A stretch of DNA of 64,000 nucleotides. It comes from Thiogranum sp. (GTDB lineage Bacteria; Pseudomonadota; Gammaproteobacteria; DSM-19610). The stretch is from positions 1 to 64,000 of the forward strand of contig JASBST010000108.1 in the NCBI GenBank assembly GCA_030148775.1, read 5' to 3'. Made by a program: the position numbers and the translations under genes. The notes under the pieces are model-generated. The model worked only from the letters and a program-made list of their open reading frames with translations, was not told where the DNA came from and made no database searches. Positions 18,001-24,717 of this stretch are shown here, piece by piece (within the stretch, counting starts at the first letter, position 1; each line of letters opens with the position of its first letter).

Positions 18001-19318
18001 TGCTTGAGACCGGCAGAACCGTGTCATCGGTGCCGCTGACATCGATCCGTGCACCTTTTTCGATGCGCAACGACACCCCCGGCTGCGCCGCGCGGTTGCT
18101 CGTCTGCATAGCGCTGGGCCGACTGAGCGCGCTGACCTGCACATCCGCGGATGGCGCGCGGAGTGTAGCACCACCGCGCACCGTGACCTGCCGGCCCACC
18201 AGCTTGATCGAGGAACGCGGTTGCAGCTGACTGTCGGGCGCTTGCTCCGACGTATCGGCACGATCCACCAGCACCTCGGTACGGCTGTCGGCGCCCAGCG
18301 TCAGCACGCCGGCGCGCCCTCCCGCCAGCGGTTTCTTCGGCTTGACACCATCGGACCCCTGCACGAACTCGGGGGTATCCTGCGCCAGCAGGCGGATGGA
18401 CCCGTTCAGCGTGGCGCTGGTGGTGGCGCGCACCAGGCCGTCCTGATTAACGGCCAACCCCAGTAACGAAACATTGCCGCGCTCGGCGATGACCGAGCCC
18501 AGGTTGTTCACGTCACCGCCGGTCTCCACCTCGACCAGCAGTCCGCGCACATCGGGGTCGTCTGAGGAGGCCAGGTACACTTTGTCCTGGCTGGCGGCGA
18601 GTATCGCCTGACCGCCCGGCGTTTCTATACTGCCGCTGTTAGTGATTTTGGGCGCCAGAATCATGATGCGCCCACCGTCGACCGTTTGCAGCCGGGCACC
18701 GGCATCGATGCGGATTTCGCCCATGTCGCCGTCGGCCTGAAACGCGGGCAGGTTACCCGGTTCGTCGATTGCGCCGAGCAGGCCGACGTCTTCGAAAATA
18801 CGGTCGTCTATATTCAATGTGGAGGCCACCAGCGTCTGCACGTCGACACTGGAATCGCGGCCGAACAGAAATCCGTTCTGGTTGATCAGAAATAGCTGTC
18901 CGTTGGCCGAGAGTTTTCCCATGATACGGCTGGGATCACCCTGAAAAATCCGGTTGAGCGCCACCGCCGACGATGACGGTTGCTCGAAACGCACACTGCT
19001 GCCGGGATCGATATTGAAGCTCTGCCAATGCAGTACCGCACTGTCGGCGGTCTGCTTCACGGTCATCTGGCTGCCCTCGATCCGTGGCAAGCCGGCGTCT
19101 TGCCAAGTCAATTGCCTGCCGTCGAGCCGCGGCAACTCGGCGCCTTGCCAGCGTTGATTCTGGCCGCCTGCCAACGGCACCGGCAGTTCCGCCCTGGCCA
19201 GTGGCGCGCTCATCAGCGCCAGACAGATGCCGGCACGCAGCGCGCGTACACCGCCACCCCAAACCGTCGACGAACGGCTGCTCGCACCTTCGCTATCAAT
19301 AATTATCCCGGAACTCAT
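9065..19318 (-). CDS. TpsA: giant filamentous-haemagglutinin-like secreted exoprotein
   Basis: A 3417-residue two-partner-secretion exoprotein. Residues 1-43 are a long signal peptide ending ALMSAPLARA. The TPS secretion domain follows (about 44-300), with the hallmark ALNRIFQGDPSRIMGKLSAN and LINQNGFLFG. The bulk is imperfect beta-helix repeats rich in Gly, Asp, Leu and Ala (for example GGSIELNSGGDLDLQAGSRL). Near the C-terminus a DUF3739-like part reads GNINAFVDGDFLVNQSRVFA. The protein ends in a highly charged tail (GEPGDRKKDKRRE). It is predicted to be exported through TpsB at 22098-23702. It lies between the PstS-like gene and the exbB fusion. The ligand or adhesive target is unknown. 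Confidence 0.93.
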   Translation of the reverse strand: MSSGIIIDSEGASSRSSTVWGGGVRALRAGICLALMSAPLARAELPVPLAGGQNQRWQGAELPRLDGRQLTWQDAGLPRIEGSQMTVKQTADSAVLHWQSFNIDPGSSVRFEQPSSSAVALNRIFQGDPSRIMGKLSANGQLFLINQNGFLFGRDSSVDVQTLVASTLNIDDRIFEDVGLLGAIDEPGNLPAFQADGDMGEIRIDAGARLQTVDGGRIMILAPKITNSGSIETPGGQAILAASQDKVYLASSDDPDVRGLLVEVETGGDVNNLGSVIAERGNVSLLGLAVNQDGLVRATTSATLNGSIRLLAQDTPEFVQGSDGVKPKKPLAGGRAGVLTLGADSRTEVLVDRADTSEQAPDSQLQPRSSIKLVGRQVTVRGGATLRAPSADVQVSALSRPSAMQTSNRAAQPGVSLRIEKGARIDVSGTDDTVLPVSSNIITVEALGNELADSPRQRDGALRGKKLRVDVRKGSPLLDISSVVANIQRGASERLATGGTLTLSSDGDLVAEAGSRLDISGGRVTYTGALMSTTRLITDDYKIVDISKANPNRVYRGVLGDQEVVHAKWGVVERFGSSVLSVYEPGYTEGRDAGTLSINSPRLAWAAEIVAGSHAGRWQRQPTEGNSTKAVRAFNQRPFGGSVDLVLATNQNDVLPSVVVSANDRLRPLPQTGEAIDPRLATSLSAAMLNRSGLARISIRSPGEIRIEPGGGLDLAPGAQLSLKAGRIVFDDGVRTPGGAISASAQTAASVIPPEDVGIEVAAGVTLDVAGLWSNDSPLLNAGAALAPVVVDGGSIELNSGGDLDLQAGSRLAADAGAWRSADGAVKGGNGGDVALSAVSALAPADLRVEGTMSARGFSDNGTLTVDAEGFTLDGEHIAPDVSVALDGFSSYRFTAHRNGIYVSPGARLRLQQTNLQLAAGNESVRSGAPLPATRVRLPDWKRAPVDLELVSLSDADNYQRAPLLHVGEDASVLADPGATLSLRSDTSLQVDGSLVAKGGRIALALETDEQGYRPEQKIWLGDRARLDVSGVYVAEPNDDGRRTGRVWDGGRVELIARRGSIVTRPGSLIDVHGVAATLDLPRPGGAPGQIRYAPVNVAGRAGEVVMSAAETALLQGDFDAASAASSAEGGRFNFSFDPNLRDAPPLEQEASNPPATRFPRTRRTLMLADYEGESPGADDALSPALNGQAFVPAQRLLARGFSSLDLSSRPAQDGNFLATPDSLASIRFDRDLTLRAGRAIVLDAPLFENSGVNVSLVAPYVALGTRLDVRVDGALPKSEATGGGRRIALAPAPGEGRLDVEAAFVDVIGHSVWQGFGSPGHSALQIASRGDIRLRGLQASDGGQPEKTISGSLRTAGDIHLTAAQVYPSTLSQFQLSVEGGENGRVRIDGAAGQVAHTPLSAGGSITLSAAVIEQAGTLRAPLGSLQLDAAKRLALLPGSLTSVAATGQPVPFGQLRFQTDLVFPLSSSVTSVPTAPPERAIRLAAPAVDLAPGAQLDLSGGGETRAWEFVPGPGGSKDLLLADLDPGKGSDQVLPNPSFALLPLSENPFAPWDPLESPLAESVQGLRVGDTLHLEGGAGIAAGEYALAPARYALYGGYLVTPVAGSQDLVAGARRQREDGAPILSGRRGVAGSAFVESRSQGYAIENGERVRLRAQYVEKNLDALFPDAVTRSADAGRLSVEAGQALRLGATVLPNRASGRGSQVDISADNLRVVVRPSGEGIELTADELAQLGAESLLLGGTRRDVGDVFQVDAKAQRLEIAAGVELALPELLLVAHQIDIGGGDGKSVLRAEGAALAAGNDLDVRGDAAVVAVSRRKGLQARRSELPAIPSARVTVSDDSQLLADAGGLIADSPDQMDLRGRVSAQGGSMQLGAARVSLGETDALGLDGLVLNNADLAGLQGTDLILRSGAQVDLYGVLLDSAGESLRLGNLSLDATGLIGHNLLGGRIALRAGQVELANFSGRAAAVAAAPMDGSLSLDADRLVIDGADGGPGFALAGFDSATLRTAGVRFQGGGRLQADGDLRVETPRITAASGTDGGLSSGGRLELAGPAVAVEEDTAGKAGLAARLSYQADAIVLDTEIDLPSGRLAFDAAGAGGLTLTSGAVANVAGRIEVFGAQRIGTPGGSIELTAQQGDVRLDGLLALSDAATGAAGGRLRVQTPNGALRLEPGLRLQADDAAEDVADGSGYRLDVRTLEAAQGDGLAAWLALVGPADFRAEQALRQRAGDLQLASGSRIRAQRVLLSADTGDVVVDGEIDASGRQGGRIELAAGDKVLLAGTLDASANGDDVSAGSIVLTSLDADGDGRLGIRGDAGAQIKLAGGGTLQLYLPFSETGAVMGLETFDATVTGAAQREVLALRQLRNPELDLVSGWSTLRATALTDEFARLQGFMAAAPDVLPAGLRLRPGLEVRADAGLRLADDIDLRPTRFGAHALPGVLILRAGGDLMLAGSLSDAVSSDATTGARLDAGESWSYHLSSGADFTGAGLDAMGQTATRLSVDDGRFVRTGSGDITLSSSGDILLGKDAAVFTFGRDAGSGAFGDVVFPQFGDLDGNAILYLLTGGIQFGRDGGDVTLHAAGDLRGAGVAGLNQDWQPKVGGDYRQILPGSELPVIRGINLERFSDGVGALGGGALEVEAMGDVRGLTLAVPSSQLPVENLGVVNDSGATVIVQRPDTRFAQFGGRSLRVRSGGDLLDTYVQIDRGRGRVSAARDIGPGDDGASLFGLGDADLRLLAGRDIRLDSIFDPGLIPQSPYQFDVYAAQLGSRPQRFDTLYFTQSGNAAFQATALAGDVSLNAESGPLLNLVETGVLPNNETDPALGLSRVDAQSINALSLNFVPAKLSLRALQGDIAFTGGKPLWSLPAVDGRIEILADQNITGVPAGALNQSDADPGLLPRTAAPMQLLIGSDALSGNLLARIASSSDILFHARTPVHQGDGGVNTIVARQGSWFTDNSGSASTSSFSLQTAKQTRVLAGTDVRDVQLFIQHANGDDLSVVQAGRDIRQNVVLNPSTGSVTADERVIQISGPGHIHFQAGRAIDFGASKGVESIGNTANTFLPPEGASVSLMAGYEGEPEYAAFQKAYVDERSDYLPQLQDFLGTLGLEAPDAATARAALAELDVAQRNRFLYKVFFAELKAAGVAATDPETGTGDYSRGFAAIDRLFPNPNPQGRIDLKLSKIFTLDGGDIDLLVPGGLIDGGATNLSGLSKGADELGIVTGRSGNINAFVDGDFLVNQSRVFALNGDLLMWSSNGNIDAGRGAKTALASPSPQTRIDPVTGQTVVEFPPNISGSGLLGVNGFLFAPRGVIDAGDAGIKATANLTLGAREVIGAGNIDVGGIAIGVPVANVGGLAAGLAGVSNIASSASKLAEQSAAGLAGGDQDAQADKPLGLLSVEVVGFGEPGDRKKDKRRE

Positions 19319-19383
19319 CAGTCAGTTTTGTCTTTGTAGCTATCTACACAGCCACGATAGCCGCGACCGTTGCGAAAACAGCT

Positions 19384-19414
19384 CAGGCGGACCCGCTTTG
19401 CGCGGGTCCGCCTG
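19384..19414 (-). terminator. Strong intercistronic hairpin between the PstS-like gene and tpsA
   Basis: A perfect 13-bp inverted repeat (CAGGCGGACCCGC with GCGGGTCCGCCTG) around a 5-base loop. On the minus strand it is followed by GAGCTGTTTTC, a weak U-tract. It sits 42 nt after the stop of the upstream gene and 69 nt before the tpsA start. It may be a leaky terminator or a 3'-end stabiliser that sets different expression of the two genes. Confidence 0.6.
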
Positions 19415-19456
19415 ACCGTTTACCCTGGCAGCCTTGCGCCGCCGATGTTGCTTAGA

Positions 19457-20995
19457 TCACTTCTTCTTGAACAGCGGCTGACAACTGTCGGCACTGCCGT
19501 TGGCCCGTTCACGCGTCCAAGGCGTCTTGGGGCTGCCGGGGGTGTATTTCGCCGGCGCGGTGGCATCGGGAACGATAAAGCCGCCCTGACCCCAGTTGTG
19601 CACGAAGCCCTGATCCAGGACAGCAACGATACTGGCGTTGATGTTGGTGCCATTGTTGAAGATATCGTTGATCGCCGCGGACTTGGTCGAGTTGATGGTG
19701 GAGCGCAGGGGACCCGTGTTGTAGCCGCTGGTGCGGTTCTGGAAGCCGGAGTAGTACACCTGGCGGTAGTCACCCTTGATCGCATTGCCAACCGTCGGCG
19801 CTATGCCATCGATCTTCACGAAGCGGTAGTTCTTGGCCAGATCCATGTTCTTCTCGGTGGACTGATAACCGATACCGAAGGACTGCGTTCCCGCGGTGAT
19901 GTCAGGGGTGATCTTCGAGGAGGAGAAGCCCACGCCGGTGTCAAGGGCATCGAGACAGCTTCCCAAAGTACCCGAGCTGGAGTTTTCATAAACCAAGGCA
20001 CCGATCCCAAACCCGCTGGCACCTGGACCGGGCTGATTAAGAATGGGTTGCGCACCCTCATAGCAGTTGGTGCGATGGTAGTGGATCAGATACTCGGCGT
20101 GAGTGCCTGAGCCTTTTACGCGGCGGCAAATATGAACGTTGTTTTTCTTCGGATCACCGAAGCTGCTGGGAACGTTCACCGCCTGGCCGTATACGTTGAC
20201 GTCAGACCAGTTGTTGTATTTGCCGGAGGTCAGGCTGCGGGCCACCGAAGACGGAACGGAGGGCATGCAGGCCTCGGTCTCCTGACCGGAGGTGCTGCAG
20301 GAACTGGGCAGCAGGCCGGCGCTTATCTGATCGGCCTGCAGTTCGTCACGCATGCTCTTGGTCACGACCACACCGAAAATCAGGCCCGGTCCGACTTTCT
20401 CCTGGACTGTACCGTCGTTGATGAAGTCACCCGAAGCCGGCGCCAAACTGCCGACGAACTTGCTGGCCTCGATGTCGGCCGCACCCATGTCCGGAATCTG
20501 GTTGACCAGATCGTTCTGATCGCAGGCGTACAGGTTGTAGCTCGTACCATTTCCGCCCTTCTGACCCGCCGTCACCAGCGAACAATTGGTGGGATTGGCA
20601 TCCATGAATTGCACCGGAACGCGATTCAGTACCGGGGTGGTGCCGTTACCCGAACCACCGACGTCGGACTTGTAGAAGGCGATGGTCTTGCCAGCGGCGG
20701 AACCCAAGCTGCTGTTGGCCGTGCACTGCACCGCCCAGAAGCTGCGGTGTTCCAGAATCGGCTCGGCCAGCGCCGCGTTGCCGTTACCCGGCGCCTGGTC
20801 GATGAAGTCCGCATAGACATTGATCGTCTTGGTCTTGTCGCAACCGAACTGCACCACGTTTTCACGTAACATGTTGGAAGGCGCACTGGCGCCCGACATG
20901 AAGACTTCGACGTCGACGGGCAGCGACGCATTGGCCGTGCCCGAAAGGGCCAAGGCTACGCCGGCGGCGGCGGTATTAAGCTTGAAATTATGCAT
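19457..20995 (-). CDS. PstS-like periplasmic binding protein in the TPS operon
   Basis: A 512-residue exported protein with a signal peptide ending near residue 23 (SGTANA). Several stretches follow the phosphate-binding-protein (PstS-like) layout. They are VFMSGASAPSNML near the N-terminus, FYKSDVGGSGNG, MGAADIEASKF, RSLTSGKYNNWSDVN and, around the middle, CRRVKGSGTHAEYLIHY; RSDGSGT-like loops bind phosphate in PstS. A later IDGIAPTVGNAIKGDYRQV also fits. It is much longer than classical PstS (about 345 residues), contains several cysteines and ends with KKK. It sits between the VPxPA-tailed protein (44 nt) and tpsA. The actual ligand is unproven. Confidence 0.68.
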   Translation of the reverse strand: MHNFKLNTAAAGVALALSGTANASLPVDVEVFMSGASAPSNMLRENVVQFGCDKTKTINVYADFIDQAPGNGNAALAEPILEHRSFWAVQCTANSSLGSAAGKTIAFYKSDVGGSGNGTTPVLNRVPVQFMDANPTNCSLVTAGQKGGNGTSYNLYACDQNDLVNQIPDMGAADIEASKFVGSLAPASGDFINDGTVQEKVGPGLIFGVVVTKSMRDELQADQISAGLLPSSCSTSGQETEACMPSVPSSVARSLTSGKYNNWSDVNVYGQAVNVPSSFGDPKKNNVHICRRVKGSGTHAEYLIHYHRTNCYEGAQPILNQPGPGASGFGIGALVYENSSSGTLGSCLDALDTGVGFSSSKITPDITAGTQSFGIGYQSTEKNMDLAKNYRFVKIDGIAPTVGNAIKGDYRQVYYSGFQNRTSGYNTGPLRSTINSTKSAAINDIFNNGTNINASIVAVLDQGFVHNWGQGGFIVPDATAPAKYTPGSPKTPWTRERANGSADSCQPLFKKK

Positions 20996-21039
20996 TGGAT
21001 CACTTCCTCTTCAAATTCACTGGGGTTATCGAACCGACA

Positions 21040-21846
21040 CTAAGCAGCGCGCCGGCGACGGGCCACACCGACCATACCGATCAGACCGGAGCCAAATAAC
21101 CAAACCGCGGCAGGAACCGGTACCGGCGACGCGGAATAGGACACCACACCAGTGGCAGTATCGATGCTCAGCAGCCCCATAACCGTCGATAACGACTCGA
21201 AAGTATCAGGGTCATAATGATAACGATAGAGCGTCAGATCGTTGCTGACAGCGGTGTCGGTCGTGGGTATCCACTGCAGCGTGTCCGCATCGCCATTCCA
21301 GCCCTGAAAACCATTACTCCAGTCACCGGGAGGAGCACTGGTGCCTGCAGCAGCGGCGACCGGCTGCAACATACCGTCAGGACCGGCGCCTTCCCCCTGA
21401 TTCACCTGATCAACCCACAACTGCATGTTGGAAACATAACCAAAAAATGCACCCAAATTATTCTGCGCATCAGGCGGCGTAGTGGTGGTAACGGTGTTGG
21501 TTAGCAGCATGCCGAATTTGTCGATTTCGGTACTGTCCTGCACGGCACCCGCGTCAAAAAGGAAATCGGAAATCGGCGCGGTGGCGAAGAAATCCGCGAC
21601 CGCCTGAGTCTGGACAGCGTTGGAAGTAAAGCTGGTTACTGTCCCGTTAATCAAGTCGTTGGCACTGATATTGGTATCCAGCACGATAGTTGCCGGGTTT
21701 GCGCTGTTACGGAAAATATTGATAAACAGCTCGCCGTCGCCGGTCTTGCCTTCATCCTTGCTGATGCTACCGGTGAAGGCGGCATTTGCCGTACCAGTTA
21801 AAGCCAAAACGACAGCAGCGGCCGCGGCTTTTAGAGTTATGGACAT
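21040..21846 (-). CDS. Exported protein with VPxPA/PEP-CTERM-like C-terminal anchor
   Basis: A 268-residue exported protein with a signal peptide (residues 1-22, ending TGTANA). The body is beta-rich and acidic with no family I recognise. The tail contains VPVPAAVWLFGSGLIGMVG followed by a basic ARRRR cluster, the VPxPA variant of the PEP-CTERM sorting signal: motif, hydrophobic helix, positive end. Such tails are processed by an exosortase or a related membrane protease, none of which is encoded in this window. It is the first gene of the tpsA-side transcript, with a PhoB-like array 148-203 nt upstream. Confidence 0.8.
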   Translation of the reverse strand: MSITLKAAAAAVVLALTGTANAAFTGSISKDEGKTGDGELFINIFRNSANPATIVLDTNISANDLINGTVTSFTSNAVQTQAVADFFATAPISDFLFDAGAVQDSTEIDKFGMLLTNTVTTTTPPDAQNNLGAFFGYVSNMQLWVDQVNQGEGAGPDGMLQPVAAAAGTSAPPGDWSNGFQGWNGDADTLQWIPTTDTAVSNDLTLYRYHYDPDTFESLSTVMGLLSIDTATGVVSYSASPVPVPAAVWLFGSGLIGMVGVARRRRAA

Positions 21847-21993
21847 TTGTGCTTCTCCTAAGATCTGTAGGTTTTTAGAAATCCATAGATGGAGCGAGTG
21901 TCAACGGCGATGCTTTGGCATCGCCCTCAAGCTCCCCTCATGCCGGCCGATAGGTAGATCCGAACTCCTCCACTCCGATCAGGCACGTGACGC

Positions 21994-22049
21994 ATCCTAG
22001 GCCCACTATGTGAAACGGCAGTGAATGCATGTTGAAACTTTTATGACGG
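21994..22049 (-). promoter_or_regulatory. Putative PhoB-dependent promoter of the TPS operon
   Basis: Reading the minus strand from 22049, four heptamers stand at an 11-bp period: CCGTCAT, GTTTCAA, CATTCAC and GTTTCAC. Every one keeps TCA in register. The first pair matches the 18-bp PhoB box at 14 positions. Exactly 10 nt after the fourth comes TAGGAT (21999-21994), a -10-like hexamer. A further perfect CTGTCATA lies upstream (22081-22074). The layout is that of a PhoB-activated promoter driving the VPxPA, PstS-like and tpsA genes. Confidence 0.58.
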
Positions 22050-22097
22050 ACGCGGGAAAATGTATTTTGTTTGTATGACAGTCCTAGGACAAACCCA

Positions 22098-23702
22098 CTA
22101 AAACCCGTAGCGCAATCTGAAGTGCGGACGCAGCTCTCCCCGGTCGACTTCGCCGTTGGCTTTCAGCGGCCATGCCAACGCCAGATCGGCTTCGAACCCA
22201 CCGGGTCCGCGCATGCGCAAGCCGCCGCCGGCGCTGTACAGCAATTCAGTCGAGGGCGTCCCGGGGAGCGCGTCGTTCAGGTAAAGCTTGGCACCATCGG
22301 CGAAAATAAAAACATTGAATTTGTTCAAATGCTTCGAAAGATAACGGTAAAGCGCGGCACTGCGCAGCTCGATACTGCCGTGCAAGGCGTTGTCGCCCAG
22401 CACCTGTGACTCGAAGTAACCGCGCACGGACTCGGCACCGCCCGCGCTGTATTGCTCGTTGCTCACCAGGGGTGAATCCGCGATCTGCCCCTCAACCCTG
22501 GTATACAGACTGGCCATCAGTGGCAACCTGTGTTCGTGCTCGGCGAAAAGTTTTGCATAGATGAAGTTCGGGCGCGCGCGGAAGCGCTTGTCGTCGAATT
22601 CCTCCGCTGTGTTGCCCAGGCCACGGACCCCGGCATAGACCCCGCCGCCGAACTCGCTGCGTCCGGCAGACGTCAACAGGCCGGCGCGATACGCCGCACT
22701 GAAAGTAACGTAGTCGATCGGCGTCTTGAGCGGCTCCGCTCCACCCGGCCGGAGGTTCTCCTTGAAATCCTTATAGTCCACACCCAGCGTCAGGCTGTGG
22801 GAGAAGTTATCGCTTTGTGCGCGTAACGGATGAATGTAACGCCCGCCAAGAATGCTGCCATCGCCCAGCACGGTAATATCCCCGGCCGTGGCCACGTCGC
22901 TGCGCGTGACCACTGCGTACCCGGCGAAGACGTCTCGGTTACGCTCGCGCGGCGCCACATAAGTGAAGGCGGCCACGCGCACGTCGTCGGTCTCTTCCGG
23001 CGCGGTCATCAGCATCAGGGACGCGCTGTGCGCTTTTTGAAACAGGTTGGCGTAGCGCAATGTCAGGCTCAGCCGGGGACGGGTGGTGTCTTTGGAGTTT
23101 CGACCGGTCAGCTCGATGTCGGCGTGCAGCGGCAGCTCGTCCTTGACCCGAAGATCCACCTCGACGGTACCCGGTGTCCGCCCCGGCCGGAATACCGGCG
23201 TGACCCGCCGATCCGGGCTGCGCGCATTCACCTCGGCCAGCTCCGCCTGCACCTCCGGAAGGCGCGGCACCTGTCCGGGCGCCAGCGACGGCAGCTCCTG
23301 GCGAATATCGTCGAGAGAAAAATAGCGCGAGCCGCTGACCCTGACCCTGGAGACTTTGCCTTCGATCACCTGCAGCCGCACGACTCCCTCGGCCACCTGC
23401 TGCTCGGGCAGATTCACCACAACGGTCGGGTAACCGGAATCGCGGTAGAACTTTTCCAGCGCTTCACGCGCCGCGTCGATATCTTTAATAGTCCGGTCGG
23501 GGCCCAGATAGGGGTAAACGGTGCGCTCGATCAGCTTGGCATCCAGCAGCGTACTGCCCTCGATATCGTACTGCCAGATATCGAAACGCTGCGGGGCCGC
23601 GGACTGCGCCTCCCCATCCGCGGCGACACTTCTGTCCACCGGCCCGGCCACGGCGATTAGCAAACTTATCAGGACGTGCGTAATTCTGCGCGGAAATCGC
23701 AT
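22098..23702 (-). CDS. TpsB: ShlB/FhaC-type outer-membrane transporter
   Basis: A 534-residue Omp85-superfamily protein. It has a signal peptide (about 1-27) and a POTRA region at about 40-125 (WQYDIEGSTLLDAKLIERTV, then YRDSGYPTVVVNLPEQQVAEGVVRLQVIEGKV). A second POTRA-like part at about 128-200 contains VSGSRYFSLDDIRQELPSL and GTVEVDLRVKDELPLHADIEL. From about 205 to the end lies a beta barrel with QYSAGGAESVRGYFES, the conserved VRGY motif, finishing in LRYGF. It should export TpsA (9065-19318). It stands first in the minus-strand set, separated by 251 nt from the VPxPA gene. Confidence 0.93.
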   Translation of the reverse strand: MRFPRRITHVLISLLIAVAGPVDRSVAADGEAQSAAPQRFDIWQYDIEGSTLLDAKLIERTVYPYLGPDRTIKDIDAAREALEKFYRDSGYPTVVVNLPEQQVAEGVVRLQVIEGKVSRVRVSGSRYFSLDDIRQELPSLAPGQVPRLPEVQAELAEVNARSPDRRVTPVFRPGRTPGTVEVDLRVKDELPLHADIELTGRNSKDTTRPRLSLTLRYANLFQKAHSASLMLMTAPEETDDVRVAAFTYVAPRERNRDVFAGYAVVTRSDVATAGDITVLGDGSILGGRYIHPLRAQSDNFSHSLTLGVDYKDFKENLRPGGAEPLKTPIDYVTFSAAYRAGLLTSAGRSEFGGGVYAGVRGLGNTAEEFDDKRFRARPNFIYAKLFAEHEHRLPLMASLYTRVEGQIADSPLVSNEQYSAGGAESVRGYFESQVLGDNALHGSIELRSAALYRYLSKHLNKFNVFIFADGAKLYLNDALPGTPSTELLYSAGGGLRMRGPGGFEADLALAWPLKANGEVDRGELRPHFRLRYGF

Positions 23703-23811
23703 GATGTCGTGGAGCCGTATAGTCAGCCAGTATCAGGGCCCGGAAGTTTGACGATCAAATGTTACATTTCGATGACGTCACAAAGGCTGACTATTACGTT
23801 CTCAGACGCTA

Positions 23812-23839
23812 TTGAACTCCGTCGTAGGACATCTATAAT
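23812..23839 (+). promoter_or_regulatory. Sigma-70-type promoter for the Skp-like lipoprotein gene
   Basis: TTGAAC (23812-23817), a 16-nt spacer and a perfect TATAAT (23834-23839). The expected start near 23846 leaves a short leader before the ATG at 23875. On the opposite strand, at 23760-23777, there is only a weak PhoB-like match (12 of 18 positions) for tpsB. Confidence 0.65.
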
Positions 23840-23874
23840 CGCCACCTCGACCCGTCACCGCAAAGTCAGATCGC

Positions 23875-24522
23875 ATGAACCTCACACGTATTACAACCGC
23901 AATCGTCGTCGCCCTGATGCTCACGGCGAGCGGCTGCAAGCTGAACCAGGTGGGCGGCGCCAGCGCAAGCGGCGCACTGGTCGTCGACCTCACGGCGGTC
24001 GCACGCGCCCTGGGCAAGGACGATGAAATCAACGCCAGCCTGGTCGCGACCCGTACGGCGCTTAACGAACAGCTTGAACAAGTGGCCGGCAAGTTGAACG
24101 CCCAGCTTGAACAAGCCAACAAGGACGCCGGTAAGAAAAATTCGGACAAAGATCAAGACACGGTCGCGCAACTGGCCGAGCAGGCGGCAAGCCGATTACG
24201 ACAACTGCGACAGACCGCTCAGCTCAAACTGGACAAAAAGCAAGTGGAACTGCTGAACGCGTTTCGTGAAGAAGTAAAACAGGCGGCGTCGGGTGTCGCC
24301 AGTGAGCGCGGCGCCAGCGTGGTGCAGCTGAGCGGCGGTGACCTGTTGTGGTTCGACCCGCAGACTGACATCACCGGCGAAGTCATCGCCGCGCTGCGCG
24401 CAAGATACAGCTCCGAGACAGGGACCGGAGCTTCCTCCAAGGACAGCAAGCTGCGCGAAGAAACGACCAAACTCAACGAATTGGTCGAATCGGTAAAAAC
24501 CGAAACCTCCAACGTCAAATAG
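23875..24522 (+). CDS. OmpH/Skp-like lipoprotein
   Basis: A 215-residue protein with a lipoprotein signal: hydrophobic run IVVALMLTASGC, lipobox LTASGC, lipidated Cys21. The body is a long, Lys/Glu/Gln-rich helical region (about 50-140) typical of the Skp/OmpH tentacle. It returns to a short beta part with VVQLSGGDLLWFDPQTDITGE, which mirrors the end of Skp proteins. Skp-like chaperones hold outer-membrane and autotransported proteins in the periplasm. Its position beside tpsB and tpsA suggests a chaperone for this system, but tethered to a membrane. Confidence 0.75.
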   Translation: MNLTRITTAIVVALMLTASGCKLNQVGGASASGALVVDLTAVARALGKDDEINASLVATRTALNEQLEQVAGKLNAQLEQANKDAGKKNSDKDQDTVAQLAEQAASRLRQLRQTAQLKLDKKQVELLNAFREEVKQAASGVASERGASVVQLSGGDLLWFDPQTDITGEVIAALRARYSSETGTGASSKDSKLREETTKLNELVESVKTETSNVK

Positions 24523-24717
24523 CGCCGACCCGATCGGCGATCGCTTTATCTAACTCACCGTTTTCATCGCAACAACGACTGCCCCGGCTTGTCGATAGAC
24601 AGCCGTGCACAACGCCCGTTGTGCTTCGCATACGCGCATAGCCTGACGGCACGCAACTAGTCCACCTATCGTTTTGTTGCACCGATGGCGCTCATCGGTC
24701 AAATAATCATCATAAAA

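Noticed and set aside
9065-19318. CRISPR-like periodic repeats
   Set aside because: The periodicity is that of coding beta-helix repeats with diverging sequence, not of identical repeats with spacers.
23760-23777. A PhoB-like match upstream of tpsB (12 of 18 on the minus strand)
   Set aside because: Only two moderate half-sites and no placed -10. It is kept as a note beside the neighbouring promoter rather than called as a site.
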